A DNA stretch of 64,000 bases. Source: Massilia sp. PDC64 (GTDB lineage: Bacteria; Pseudomonadota; Gammaproteobacteria; Burkholderiales; Burkholderiaceae_D). The stretch is from positions 46,025 through 110,024 of the forward strand of contig NZ_FMZS01000019.1 of the NCBI RefSeq assembly GCF_900101265.1, given 5' to 3'. The first letter of the stretch is position 1. Each line of letters opens with the position of its first letter. Below are positions 36,657 to 44,606 of this stretch, piece after piece. Below the pieces are notes generated by a model that was given only the letters and a program-made list of their open reading frames with translations, ran no database searches and had not been told where the DNA came from. The translations under genes were made by a program, and so were the position numbers.

Positions 36657-37068
36657 ATGAGCAAACCCTTGATTCGCATGGGTGACCGCACCAGTCATGG
36701 CGGCACCGTCATCAGCGGTGACATGACGTGGGAGGTGTACGGCAAAGCCGTGGCACGCGTCGGCGACATGACGGTCTGCCCAAAATGCAAGGGCGTGTTT
36801 GCCATCACGACCGGCGCCGAACGACCTGACGGGTTTCGGCCAGGCCGTCGCACGGCATGGCGACAAGACTGCGTGTGGTGCCACGCTGATCGCCGGTCAG
36901 TCGTCCGCCTGGTGGGACAACCATTCCGGCTCTGACGGCGCCGCTTCTGCTGCCAGCGAGAACACGGGGATGGCCAGCAATCTGATTGCGCAGGAGGCGC
37001 CGACCATCTGCCTGGAGTGCCTCGCCAAAGCCGCGGCCGCAGGATCGGCCATGGTAGTGAGAAGCTAG
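36657..37068 (+). pseudogene. PAAR domain protein, interrupted by a frameshift
   Basis: The first frame encodes MSKPLIRMGDRTSHGGTVI through PKCKGVFAITTGAE, the start of a PAAR spike protein. The expected continuation DLTGFGQAVARHGDKTACGATL is found in another frame, one base further on. The break is near 36819-36825. Skipping one base would restore a protein of about 136 residues ending with the TAG at 37066-37068. Without repair, the first frame ends at 36935 with an unrelated tail. PAAR proteins cap the VgrG spike of a type VI secretion system and load effectors. A sequencing error, a true mutation or recoding are all possible. Confidence 0.72.
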
Positions 37069-37069
37069 C

Positions 37070-37561
37070 GTGGATATCGTCGAGCGCTTCCGGGCCCTTC
37101 AGCAAGCCGAAGCTTCTTTGTGGCTGTACGCCTTGGTGGACGGCTTCCAATATGAGCAGCATACCGGCCAGCGTCTGGTTCATCAGCGCGGGATCAACCG
37201 TCCTGTTTTTCTCGGTACGGAAGACGAACCTCTCGCGCACGCCGGCCCGTGGCTCATCGACGTCGTCAAGGCGCCCGACCAGTTGCAGTCGCTGCGCGAG
37301 CTTGAACAAGCGCTGCCATCGGTATCGTGGCTGATCTCGGCGATCGATCTGGAAGGCCTGAGCCAACTGCTGCAACTCAAACTCGACGCGCAACTGCCGG
37401 ATGGCCGCAAGGCACTGCTGCGGTTCTACGATCCGCGCGTCCTTGGCAACCTGATTCAGACGATGAACAGTGAACAGATCGCCGAATTCGTCCACCTCAT
37501 CGACGAATGGCACTTCATCCACGATGGCCGCAGAGTATTCGTAGGAGGACGTCGTGCTTAA
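37070..37561 (+). CDS. DUF4123 domain protein, type VI effector chaperone/adaptor (Tap-like)
   Basis: This 163-residue protein matches DUF4123: LWLYALVDGFQYEQ near the start, GPWLIDVV, and ALLRFYDPRVLGNLI in the centre with the conserved FYDPR core. DUF4123 proteins bring effectors to VgrG or PAAR. It starts with GTG at 37070, two bases after the PAAR stop, and ends eight bases inside the next gene, so the genes form one operon. Confidence 0.85.
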   Translation: MDIVERFRALQQAEASLWLYALVDGFQYEQHTGQRLVHQRGINRPVFLGTEDEPLAHAGPWLIDVVKAPDQLQSLRELEQALPSVSWLISAIDLEGLSQLLQLKLDAQLPDGRKALLRFYDPRVLGNLIQTMNSEQIAEFVHLIDEWHFIHDGRRVFVGGRRA

Positions 37562-37862
37562 ACTGAGCGAAGAACAGCTCGCGCATCTGGACCTGCTGGA
37601 AAAGCGCCAATACATCAAGGAAGTCGGCAAGAACATCGTCAAGGAACATCCTGAACTCGCTAGCGACAGGGGTTTGCCCGACCGTTTTGAACGCGCCTAT
37701 GCCCACGCCGTCGCGCTGGGTTTCACAGATGGCGGCGCCATTACCCAGTTTCTTTATTACGAAGTCTTCGCCCCGAATTTCTATCGTGAACCGGCCATCG
37801 ATGCCTGGCTCAGGAAACCGGGCCAGCCGGTCGAGCAACGGTTCGCGGACATGATCGCGTGA
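37554..37862 (+). CDS. Small uncharacterised protein in the type VI cargo operon
   Basis: The protein has 102 residues, starts with GTG behind GTAGGAGGAC, and overlaps both neighbours by a few bases. It has an N-terminal helix-rich stretch (LSEEQLAHLDLLEKRQ) missing from its paralogue at 36279, followed by the shared core LPDRFERAYAHAV and APNFYREPAIDAWLRKPGQP. The family is unknown to me. Its place between chaperone and toxin suggests an adaptor or a toxin partner. Confidence 0.75.
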   Translation: MLKLSEEQLAHLDLLEKRQYIKEVGKNIVKEHPELASDRGLPDRFERAYAHAVALGFTDGGAITQFLYYEVFAPNFYREPAIDAWLRKPGQPVEQRFADMIA

Positions 37863-37888
37863 GTGAAATCCAGACTGAGGGAGGATTA

Positions 37889-38482
37889 ATGGCAGCGCTC
37901 GCAGTTCCCATCCTCGAAGCCGCTGGCGGCGCCCTGCTACGGGCGCTCGGTGTTGCCGCCGTTGCCGGTGCTGGTGCAGTTGCTGTCAACGAAGCGACCA
38001 AGAACAAGGTCGAATCGGCGGACAAGGCTAAATCTGCGCCGATTGCGGAGGCTGGGACGCGGGCTAAAACAAAAGATATTTGTGACAAATGTCCGCCGGA
38101 TGGAGGCATGCTTGTCGAGCGCAACTGGAATATGTCTGAGGTATCGCGAAGTTACCAAGCCAGAATCACGGGCTTTGCTCCCTATACAGAGTGGAGATTT
38201 CAGGAGAACGACTTCGATGGTTTTAAATCGCAGGAATGCCTGCTGCTTGAAGCGAAAGCAACCTATGACCAGTTCTTCGAGTCGCCGACAGAGCCCAAGT
38301 TCTTCTTCAAGATCAAAGGCCTGCCAAAAATAATTGCCCAGGGCATACGCCAGAGCATGGTTACTCTGAAATCACCGCCATCACGATTGCATTGGCACTT
38401 TATGCAGCCGCTAAGTTACGCCTACTTCACCGCCCAATTTCGGAAGCGGTACTTAATCATCACGACGTTCCTGACCCCATGA
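37889..38482 (+). CDS. Tox-REase-5 nuclease toxin, type VI secretion effector
   Basis: The 197-residue product has a hydrophobic small-residue N-terminus (AALAVPILEAAGGALLRAL...), a cysteine pair in CDKCPPDGG, and a Tox-REase-5 domain with YQARITGFAPYTEWRF, DFDGF and LLLEAKATYDQFF. The last two give the D...ExK catalytic pattern of restriction-endonuclease-fold DNases. GAGGGAGG before the ATG at 37889 decides the start over the GTG at 37859. The stop overlaps the immunity gene start (ATGA at 38479-38482). It is predicted to cut DNA of target bacteria after delivery. Confidence 0.85.
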   Translation: MAALAVPILEAAGGALLRALGVAAVAGAGAVAVNEATKNKVESADKAKSAPIAEAGTRAKTKDICDKCPPDGGMLVERNWNMSEVSRSYQARITGFAPYTEWRFQENDFDGFKSQECLLLEAKATYDQFFESPTEPKFFFKIKGLPKIIAQGIRQSMVTLKSPPSRLHWHFMQPLSYAYFTAQFRKRYLIITTFLTP

Positions 38483-39210
38483 GCCAAATTCTTGAAATCG
38501 ACGCCAATTTCCGCACCGGCGACCAACTACCATCCATAGAAGACCATTACGTTGACATATGGAAATTTGCCAAGGTCTTGGAAACTCTAGGGTTTCCTCT
38601 CGACCAATGGTTTCCTCCTGCAGATACTGAAGCCAATTCATTGCTGAATAAGGCATTCACTGGAGCTGGTCCGAGCGGAGCGGCACTTGCAATGGCAAAA
38701 GCCGACAGCGACAACCTTGCCACCGACCTAAGGACCTTAGGCGTGTGGAACGGCACAGAAGATGAAGGAGCTATCGCCTACACAGCCACATACAGCACAG
38801 GGCCCTTTCCATCGACGTTGAACGTCAGCAGCAAAGGAGTTGCTGCACTTCGCGACCGGTCCAATGTCGTCAAATTGGTGCTGGCCATTGTCAACATGTG
38901 GAACCCCATGGTTGTACAGATAGCGCCCGGCGGATACTTGGAAAAGAGCGTTTTTCCGGACAGGCCAGGGGCAGGTTGGATGCTCTATCTGCCGTTCGTC
39001 ATCAATGCTCATCAGGTGCCTGAAGCGGCTGACGTCATCAAGGTCAACGATGAAAGCGGCAAGAAACAACGAGGAAGTCTTATCGTGACTGTATCTGAAG
39101 TTTTTGACGTGCAAAATCCCGAACACATCAAAAAGGCGAACGCCATCGAGACTAGGCTGGTCGATCAAGACCTGCTCCCGACCAATAGAGAATTCCTCGC
39201 AAAGTTCTAA
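38479..39210 (+). CDS. Imm52 family immunity protein
   Basis: This 243-residue protein starts at the ATGA overlap with the toxin gene, the usual arrangement for a cognate immunity protein. MSQILEIDANFRTGDQLPS at the N-terminus and the VWNGTEDEGAI and LVDQDLLPTNREFLAKF stretches fit the Imm52 family, known to pair with Tox-REase-5. It would bind the toxin and protect the producer. Base composition of the toxin end and this gene is visibly less GC-rich than the flanks. The TAA overlaps the stop of the convergent gene (CTAA, 39207-39210). Confidence 0.83.
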   Translation: MSQILEIDANFRTGDQLPSIEDHYVDIWKFAKVLETLGFPLDQWFPPADTEANSLLNKAFTGAGPSGAALAMAKADSDNLATDLRTLGVWNGTEDEGAIAYTATYSTGPFPSTLNVSSKGVAALRDRSNVVKLVLAIVNMWNPMVVQIAPGGYLEKSVFPDRPGAGWMLYLPFVINAHQVPEAADVIKVNDESGKKQRGSLIVTVSEVFDVQNPEHIKKANAIETRLVDQDLLPTNREFLAKF

Positions 39211-39752
39211 ACAGCCAAGCGCAGAACTTCGGCCGTCGTTCGCACCTCCGCATACTCGCCGTGCAGGTTCGCGAGCGCCATCAGGTGAACCTCCTCGGCA
39301 CTGCGCAACGCGCCGCCGAAATCCGTCTTGTCGAACGTGAAGCAAGCATCCGCCACGACGACCGTCGCAAACCCGAGATTGCCGGCCGTGCGCGCCGTCG
39401 CCTCGACGGAATTGTTCGTGCTCACGCCCGCGATGACGACGTCGCGGATGCCGCGTGCGTGCAACCACCGCTCGAGCCCCGTATTGATGAACGCATCCGG
39501 CACGTTCTTTTCGACGACGTGCTCGTGCGCCAGCGGCACGAACGCTTCCTGGAACTCGGCGCCGCTCTGGCCCGGAGCAAACACCGACGTTGGCGAGCGG
39601 CTGATGTGGCGCACGAGGACGACGGGCTCTCCGCGTTCCCGCCACGCGGCCAGCAGGCGCGCGATGTTGGCTTCCGCCTGCGGGTTGTTCCGGGACGGCA
39701 GCGTGGGGCTCTGCATGCCTTTTTGCATGTCGATGATGAGCAGTGCGGTCAT
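39207..39752 (-). CDS. Isochorismatase-like hydrolase with serine in place of the usual cysteine
   Basis: This 181-residue protein has the isochorismatase fold: LLIIDMQKGM near the start with the catalytic aspartate, and a lysine-bearing VVEKNVPDAFINT segment. The loop that normally reads G-x-x-T-x-x-C reads GVSTNNSVEATAR, so the nucleophilic cysteine seems replaced by serine. The enzyme may act differently from nicotinamidase or isochorismatase relatives, or not act as a hydrolase. Its ATG overlaps the stop of the LysR gene (ATGA, 39749-39752). Confidence 0.82.
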   Translation of the reverse strand: MTALLIIDMQKGMQSPTLPSRNNPQAEANIARLLAAWRERGEPVVLVRHISRSPTSVFAPGQSGAEFQEAFVPLAHEHVVEKNVPDAFINTGLERWLHARGIRDVVIAGVSTNNSVEATARTAGNLGFATVVVADACFTFDKTDFGGALRSAEEVHLMALANLHGEYAEVRTTAEVLRLAV

Positions 39753-40642
39753 GGGGTCGGTTCTCCGAATCGTTCGACGATGAAATCAATGAAACTGCGC
39801 AGCTTCGGCGAGCGATACCGGTCCGGCAGGTAGACGATGTGCATGGGCCGCTCCGGCAGGCCGTACTCGGGGAACAGCTGGACGAGCCGCCCTGCCCGCA
39901 CGTCGGCCTCGAGCAGGATCGTCGGCTGCAGCACGATGCCGAGTCCCTGCAAGGCCGCAGTCCGTAAAGCCTGTCCGTTGTTGATCCTGACGCGGCCGTT
40001 GACGGGCACCTGGCAGACGTCGTGGTCGTGCTGGAACCGCCACTGGTGGATGCTGGCGGCACCGAACGCGAGGCAGTCGTGTTTGGCCAGGTCGGCCGGG
40101 GTCGCCGGCACGCCGCGCCGCGCAAGGTAGTCGGGCGACGCGCACAGCATCAGCCGGTACGGCGCCAGCGGCCGGGCGACGACGTTCGCATCCGGCGGCA
40201 ACTGGCCGACGCGGATGATGGCCTCGTAGCCGTCTTCCATCAGGTCGACGAAGCGATCGGAAATATCCAGTTCGACATCCACTTGCGGATAGCGTGCCAG
40301 GTAATCGGACAGCACCGGCGCCAGCGCCTCGGTGCCGAACGTGACGGGCGCGCTCACGCGCAACGTGCCCGCGGGCGCGAGCCGCATCGTGTGCGCCTGG
40401 GCGTCCGTCTCCGCCACGAGCCGCAGGATCTCCTTGCAGCGCGCGTAATACTCCTCGCCGAACGCCGTCACGTGCTGGCGCCGCGTCGTGCGGTGCATCA
40501 GTTGCATGCCGAGCCGCTGCTCGAGCGCGCGCACGTGGTTGCCGGCCATCGTCGCCGACATGCCGCACACGTCCGCGGCCGCGCTGAGGCTGCCCTTCTC
40601 GACGGTGAGCACGTAGACCTTCATGCTGTCCAGCAGATCCAT
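39749..40642 (-). CDS. LysR family transcriptional regulator
   Basis: The 297-residue protein has an N-terminal winged helix-turn-helix (MDLLDSMKVYVLTVEKGSLSAAADV onward) and a LysR substrate-binding domain starting near residue 90 (GTLRVSAPVTFGTEALAPVL). The ATG at 40642 fits the family N-terminus better than a TTG six bases upstream. It is coupled by ATGA to the isochorismatase-like gene and divergent from the MDR oxidoreductase gene, either of which may be its target. Confidence 0.9.
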   Translation of the reverse strand: MDLLDSMKVYVLTVEKGSLSAAADVCGMSATMAGNHVRALEQRLGMQLMHRTTRRQHVTAFGEEYYARCKEILRLVAETDAQAHTMRLAPAGTLRVSAPVTFGTEALAPVLSDYLARYPQVDVELDISDRFVDLMEDGYEAIIRVGQLPPDANVVARPLAPYRLMLCASPDYLARRGVPATPADLAKHDCLAFGAASIHQWRFQHDHDVCQVPVNGRVRINNGQALRTAALQGLGIVLQPTILLEADVRAGRLVQLFPEYGLPERPMHIVYLPDRYRSPKLRSFIDFIVERFGEPTP

Positions 40643-40738
40643 TCGCAAGTCCTGGTTGGAAATGTTGCAAGAAAAGCCCAGTTTATCGTCTTTCCGTTGG
40701 CAATCACACTGAGGGCCTCATTTCACAGGAGCCAACCC

Positions 40739-41746
40739 ATGTACGCCATCCAGCTTGTCGAACCGTCGTTGACCGCCTTCCGCCGCACGTCGCTGCCCGA
40801 TCCGCAGTCGGGGCCGGGCGAGGTCCTCATCCGCCTGCGCGCGGCTGCGCTGAACTACATCGACGTCGCCGTCGCAACAGGGAACTTTCCGGGCCCGACC
40901 TGGCCTCTGGTGCCCGTCGCCGACGGTGCCGGCGAGATCGTCGCGCTGGGCGCGGACGTGACCGGTGCCTCGATCGGCGACCGGGTGGTCCCGCACTTCA
41001 TGCCGGACTGGCTCGACGGGCCGATGCGCCCGGAGCGGATCGCGGCCATGCGCGGCATCACGCGGCCCGGGTCGCTGGCGGAATACGTGGCCGTGCCGGC
41101 GCGCAGCGTCGTGCGGCTGCCGGACCACCTCGATTTCGCCCAGGGCGCCACCTTGCCCATCGCGGCCACGACGGCGTGGAATGCGGTGCGCTCGGCATCC
41201 GTACGGCCCGGATCGACGGTCGTCATCCTCGGCACGGGCGGCGTGAGCCTGTTCGCGCTGCAGTTCGCCAAGGCGAGCGGGGCAACCGTGATCCTCGTGT
41301 CGTCATCCGATGCGAAACTGGAGCGTGGACGCGCGCTGGGGGCCGATCACCTCGTGAACTATCGCGCCACGCCGGACTGGGACAAGGCCGTGCTGGAGAT
41401 CACGGGCGGCCGGGGCGCCGACCTCGTCGTCGAGACGGTCGGCGACGCGACATTCGAGCGCTCGCTGCACGCGGCGGCGATGGGCGGCACCGTGTTCACG
41501 GTCGGGTTCCTGTCCGGCGCGACGACGTCGGTCAATCTGTTCCCCATCATCGGCAAGGCTTTGCGCGTGGTGGGCAACAGCACGGGATCCGTGGCGGACC
41601 TGGCGGAGGCGGTGCGGGCCATCGAGGCCAACCGCATCGTGCCGGTAGTTGATCGAAGATTTGGGATCGAGGAGTCGGCTCTTGCTCATGCAGAGCTGTC
41701 CGCCGGTTCTCGTCATTTCGGAAAGCTGGCGGTCATCCACGAATAA
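40739..41746 (+). CDS. MDR superfamily oxidoreductase (quinone oxidoreductase type)
   Basis: The 335-residue protein has a GroES-like N-terminal domain (LNYIDVAVATGNFPG, GDRVVPHF) and a Rossmann domain with VVILGTGGVSLFALQFAK near residues 160-180. The catalytic and structural zinc ligands of true alcohol dehydrogenases are not seen, so a zinc-independent NADPH quinone/enone reductase is more likely. CACAGGAG lies upstream of the ATG. It is divergent from the LysR gene. Confidence 0.88.
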   Translation: MYAIQLVEPSLTAFRRTSLPDPQSGPGEVLIRLRAAALNYIDVAVATGNFPGPTWPLVPVADGAGEIVALGADVTGASIGDRVVPHFMPDWLDGPMRPERIAAMRGITRPGSLAEYVAVPARSVVRLPDHLDFAQGATLPIAATTAWNAVRSASVRPGSTVVILGTGGVSLFALQFAKASGATVILVSSSDAKLERGRALGADHLVNYRATPDWDKAVLEITGGRGADLVVETVGDATFERSLHAAAMGGTVFTVGFLSGATTSVNLFPIIGKALRVVGNSTGSVADLAEAVRAIEANRIVPVVDRRFGIEESALAHAELSAGSRHFGKLAVIHE

Positions 41747-42069
41747 CAGAAAAAATGTCGGTTATGAGATTATATTGCGAAGTTCACAAGGGGAAATGCT
41801 GCCTTCCTCTCGCTGAGGTGGCAGAAAGCAAAGTGTTTGATAGTAGCACTTTTGTAGGTTAATAATCGTTGCGACCGACCCGCAACTCCCAATAGACTTT
41901 GAGATTTTCAGGTCGGCCGGACTCTACGATGATTCATAAATACAACTCAGCCAAACGAGCCAAAAATCGAAGTAGCCGGAACAGAAATTTTAGCTTCATT
42001 ATTGAAACGTCGGGCAAGAATATTTAGTGGGCTGCACGACCATCATAGGAAAATTAATACTAATTTTAT
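41747..42069. other. AT-rich intergenic stretch without a recognised gene
   Basis: These 323 bases are clearly AT-rich compared with the genes to the left and share the composition of the following NTPase gene. The only frame of any length is 32 codons (41929-42027) with no ribosome binding site and no recognisable content. This is probably the left edge of acquired DNA. Confidence 0.6.
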
Positions 42070-44319
42070 TTAACGACTCTTTATCAGAGCAACATCTAAC
42101 CATAAAGGATCTTTAGACAAGGACAATTGATCTCTAATTGCCTGCATTCGCGCCGTAAACTCCCTTTTCGGATTATAGATACGACCGGAAGAATCTTTAC
42201 TTTCCTCAATTACACCCTCGGAGACGAGCTTATGTAAAATTTGGTCGATAATTTTCCGATCAAAACTCTGACCAAATCCGCCTTTGTATAATGAGTTTTC
42301 CTTTCGACCGCCACCTCGTTGGAAAAATATTTTATGGATTACAGACAGAAACAACTTTTGAGATGCCGGGAGTGGACTAGATTTAATTCGACTTGAGCTC
42401 GAAACGTTATCAGTAGTCTTCACGTTGCTATCTACAACCCATGTAGGGATCGCTGACACGGACGACAACCCACTAATTCTCAAAATATCCATGTTACGAA
42501 TAATAACCCTGCTTTCGTGACCAACCAAACAATTCGACATGGATAAACGGTGAAGGATCCCATCCGAGAACTCAATGTTGGTTATTTCTCGGTTACCTAG
42601 CTCAAGCAAGCAGAGCTCTGCTCCAGCTATTTTGGTCCCCCCAAAATCCAGAGAGTCACCTGAGATGAGTAACAATGAGGTAACCAACTCACCTAATATT
42701 TGCGCATTTCGGGCCAAACTATCTCTATGAATAAAAGCCAGACATTCGGCTTCGAAGTCATAAGTCTCTATCCATTGAGCCAAAAAGTGCAGCCCGAGCG
42801 GCAAGAGTGGCTGTTTATAATCGTGAGTTAATATCTCATGGTTCTTATCTAAAATATCATCAACTACTGAATCCGCAAAAAGAAGCTGAACAATATAGGG
42901 ATCGACGAATTGACGATCAGGCGACTCTGGTTCAATACGTCCTAACGTGCAAAGTCTCGAAAGCATCAAATTGCCGGACTCATCTGGCGCATATCCAGTT
43001 GCGAGCTCGTATGCTTCTTGAATATGCTTAGGCGTTAAACGCCCGAGTTCTCGATCACTAACGCGAGTAAAGCGCGCCAAATATCCCAACACATTTCTTA
43101 CAGTATCAGCCTCTATTGAGGGATGCATTCGGGACTCTCGAATGCAGACTGTGTCAATAAACTGGCCCCAGAATCCTATTTCACCGGCATGAGACTTCAG
43201 AATTTTTTCTGCGTCTTGCGGCTCCATTGATGCGATGATCTGGAACATTAATGGTTTCTTTGGAAGCCATTCCGGCGTCGTAGAAGCAATTCCAAGCGCT
43301 GCGAGATAAGCATCTGCCTGATCTTTCTCAAATTCCTGTCGGCATTCAATAATTGACGTATTGGGATCGCGCAAAGATAAGCCTAGAGCTCTCAGCAGTT
43401 CCCCATTATCATCGAAATAGTGAGGCCGCCCCGTTATCAGCGCACCACCTGAAGAAAGACTCAAAAGATCTGCTACACCACTTAAGGCGTGCTTCCGAAT
43501 AGATGCTCGTCGCTCTTCGCTATTTCCAAAGGTTTGCGTACCAACTTCATCAAACCCGTCGAGTAGCAACAAGATACTTCCATTTCGCAGCAACTTCATT
43601 GCTCGATCTACTGAGCCAGACAGTCCAAGCCTACTAAAATGACCAGAAATTATTTCTACACCGGATTGTGCGCCCCAGTGCTCGCGAAGATTTATCGCCA
43701 AAGGATAAGCAGATGCATCCTCAAAACTTGATGACAGAACATTAAATGCCTCTCTCACACAACGACTCTTGCCGGTACCATACTCACCCAAGAGAACTAT
43801 TCGATTTTTCCTGGCTAATTTCACACAAACATCTGAGACTGAAAGCGATTTTCCGGAATGTGAAATGTAACTTACTGGAATATAGCTATTGGGATCTGGT
43901 TTTCCGGTTATTGGGTCGATAGAACTGCCGAATGTTCCCGCCAAGCGGGTAGAGACATAATTCTTAAAGTCGAAGGCCTGCTGAGAAAATGAGGCTGCTG
44001 ACATTACCCTTATTTTATCGGGCTTCCCAATATCAACCATTCCCGGCGTTGGCTCACCTTTCAATACGATGAAGGCTCTAACGACTATCGATTGCGCCGC
44101 CATACGCATTTTGAATGCGAGGATTTTTGCCGCATCGTTTCTTACCTTATCGAGATTATGCTCCTCCGTAATCTCGAGCACGATTATTTCTTCATCAGAT
44201 ACTCTTCCAATTGCGTCGAAATTTACTCCATCTATCCTTTCTGGTAGAAAAGGAACTTCCCACATTACTTCGGCAATGTGGCGGACGTAGTACTCTAGCG
44301 TTTTCCAACTCGCTGACAT
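42070..44319 (-). CDS. NACHT-type STAND NTPase with N-terminal endonuclease-like domain
   Basis: The 749-residue protein starts with a region resembling the restriction-endonuclease fold (residues about 1-120; FDAIGR then IIVLEITEEHNLDKVRND), where the usual K of D...ExK reads T. A NACHT ATPase follows: Walker A in LLGEYGTGKSRC near residue 180 and Walker B in ILLLLDGFDEVG near 250. An alpha-helical part and then a beta-rich pentapeptide-like stretch (residues about 540-620, LDFGGTKIAGAELCLLELGN) come next. A winged-helix-like C-terminus ends the protein. STAND/NACHT proteins often act as phage sensors. Start 44319 is chosen for AGGA spacing and N-terminus. Codon use is AT-rich, unlike all neighbours, which points to acquisition by transfer. 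Confidence 0.78.
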   Translation of the reverse strand: MSASWKTLEYYVRHIAEVMWEVPFLPERIDGVNFDAIGRVSDEEIIVLEITEEHNLDKVRNDAAKILAFKMRMAAQSIVVRAFIVLKGEPTPGMVDIGKPDKIRVMSAASFSQQAFDFKNYVSTRLAGTFGSSIDPITGKPDPNSYIPVSYISHSGKSLSVSDVCVKLARKNRIVLLGEYGTGKSRCVREAFNVLSSSFEDASAYPLAINLREHWGAQSGVEIISGHFSRLGLSGSVDRAMKLLRNGSILLLLDGFDEVGTQTFGNSEERRASIRKHALSGVADLLSLSSGGALITGRPHYFDDNGELLRALGLSLRDPNTSIIECRQEFEKDQADAYLAALGIASTTPEWLPKKPLMFQIIASMEPQDAEKILKSHAGEIGFWGQFIDTVCIRESRMHPSIEADTVRNVLGYLARFTRVSDRELGRLTPKHIQEAYELATGYAPDESGNLMLSRLCTLGRIEPESPDRQFVDPYIVQLLFADSVVDDILDKNHEILTHDYKQPLLPLGLHFLAQWIETYDFEAECLAFIHRDSLARNAQILGELVTSLLLISGDSLDFGGTKIAGAELCLLELGNREITNIEFSDGILHRLSMSNCLVGHESRVIIRNMDILRISGLSSVSAIPTWVVDSNVKTTDNVSSSSRIKSSPLPASQKLFLSVIHKIFFQRGGGRKENSLYKGGFGQSFDRKIIDQILHKLVSEGVIEESKDSSGRIYNPKREFTARMQAIRDQLSLSKDPLWLDVALIKSR

Positions 44320-44606
44320 AGATATCCTAGCAAATTTAAAGGCAGAACAATTTAGCAAATTATTTGCAATGCGCAGTAACAGAGAAGTGCCTCTATATCG
44401 CTCAGCAAATGGTTAAAAATCTTTACTGCGTTAAGCAGAGTAAAAGATGTTTTTCTTGACGCACTTTGATGAAATATCGAAGGAAACAATTACGTCAGTT
44501 CTCTGGCGCACCAAGCATTGGATTTGATCAAATTATTGAATCTTGGCAAGATTAGTGTATAAGAAAGTTTCTTGTGTGGCAAGGAAAGGATGCTCAAAAT
44601 AAGAGT
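44320..44606. other. AT-rich intergenic stretch upstream of the NACHT gene
   Basis: No gene is seen here. It must carry the NACHT promoter on the minus strand, which I could not place with confidence. The right end runs into the duplicated rpoC terminus. Confidence 0.55.

Noticed and set aside
41929..42027. A 32-codon frame in the AT-rich gap before the NACHT gene
   Set aside because: No ribosome binding site and no recognisable sequence; chance in AT-rich DNA.
42807..43031. A 74-codon plus-strand frame inside the NACHT gene
   Set aside because: Antisense to a conserved coding region with no supporting signal.
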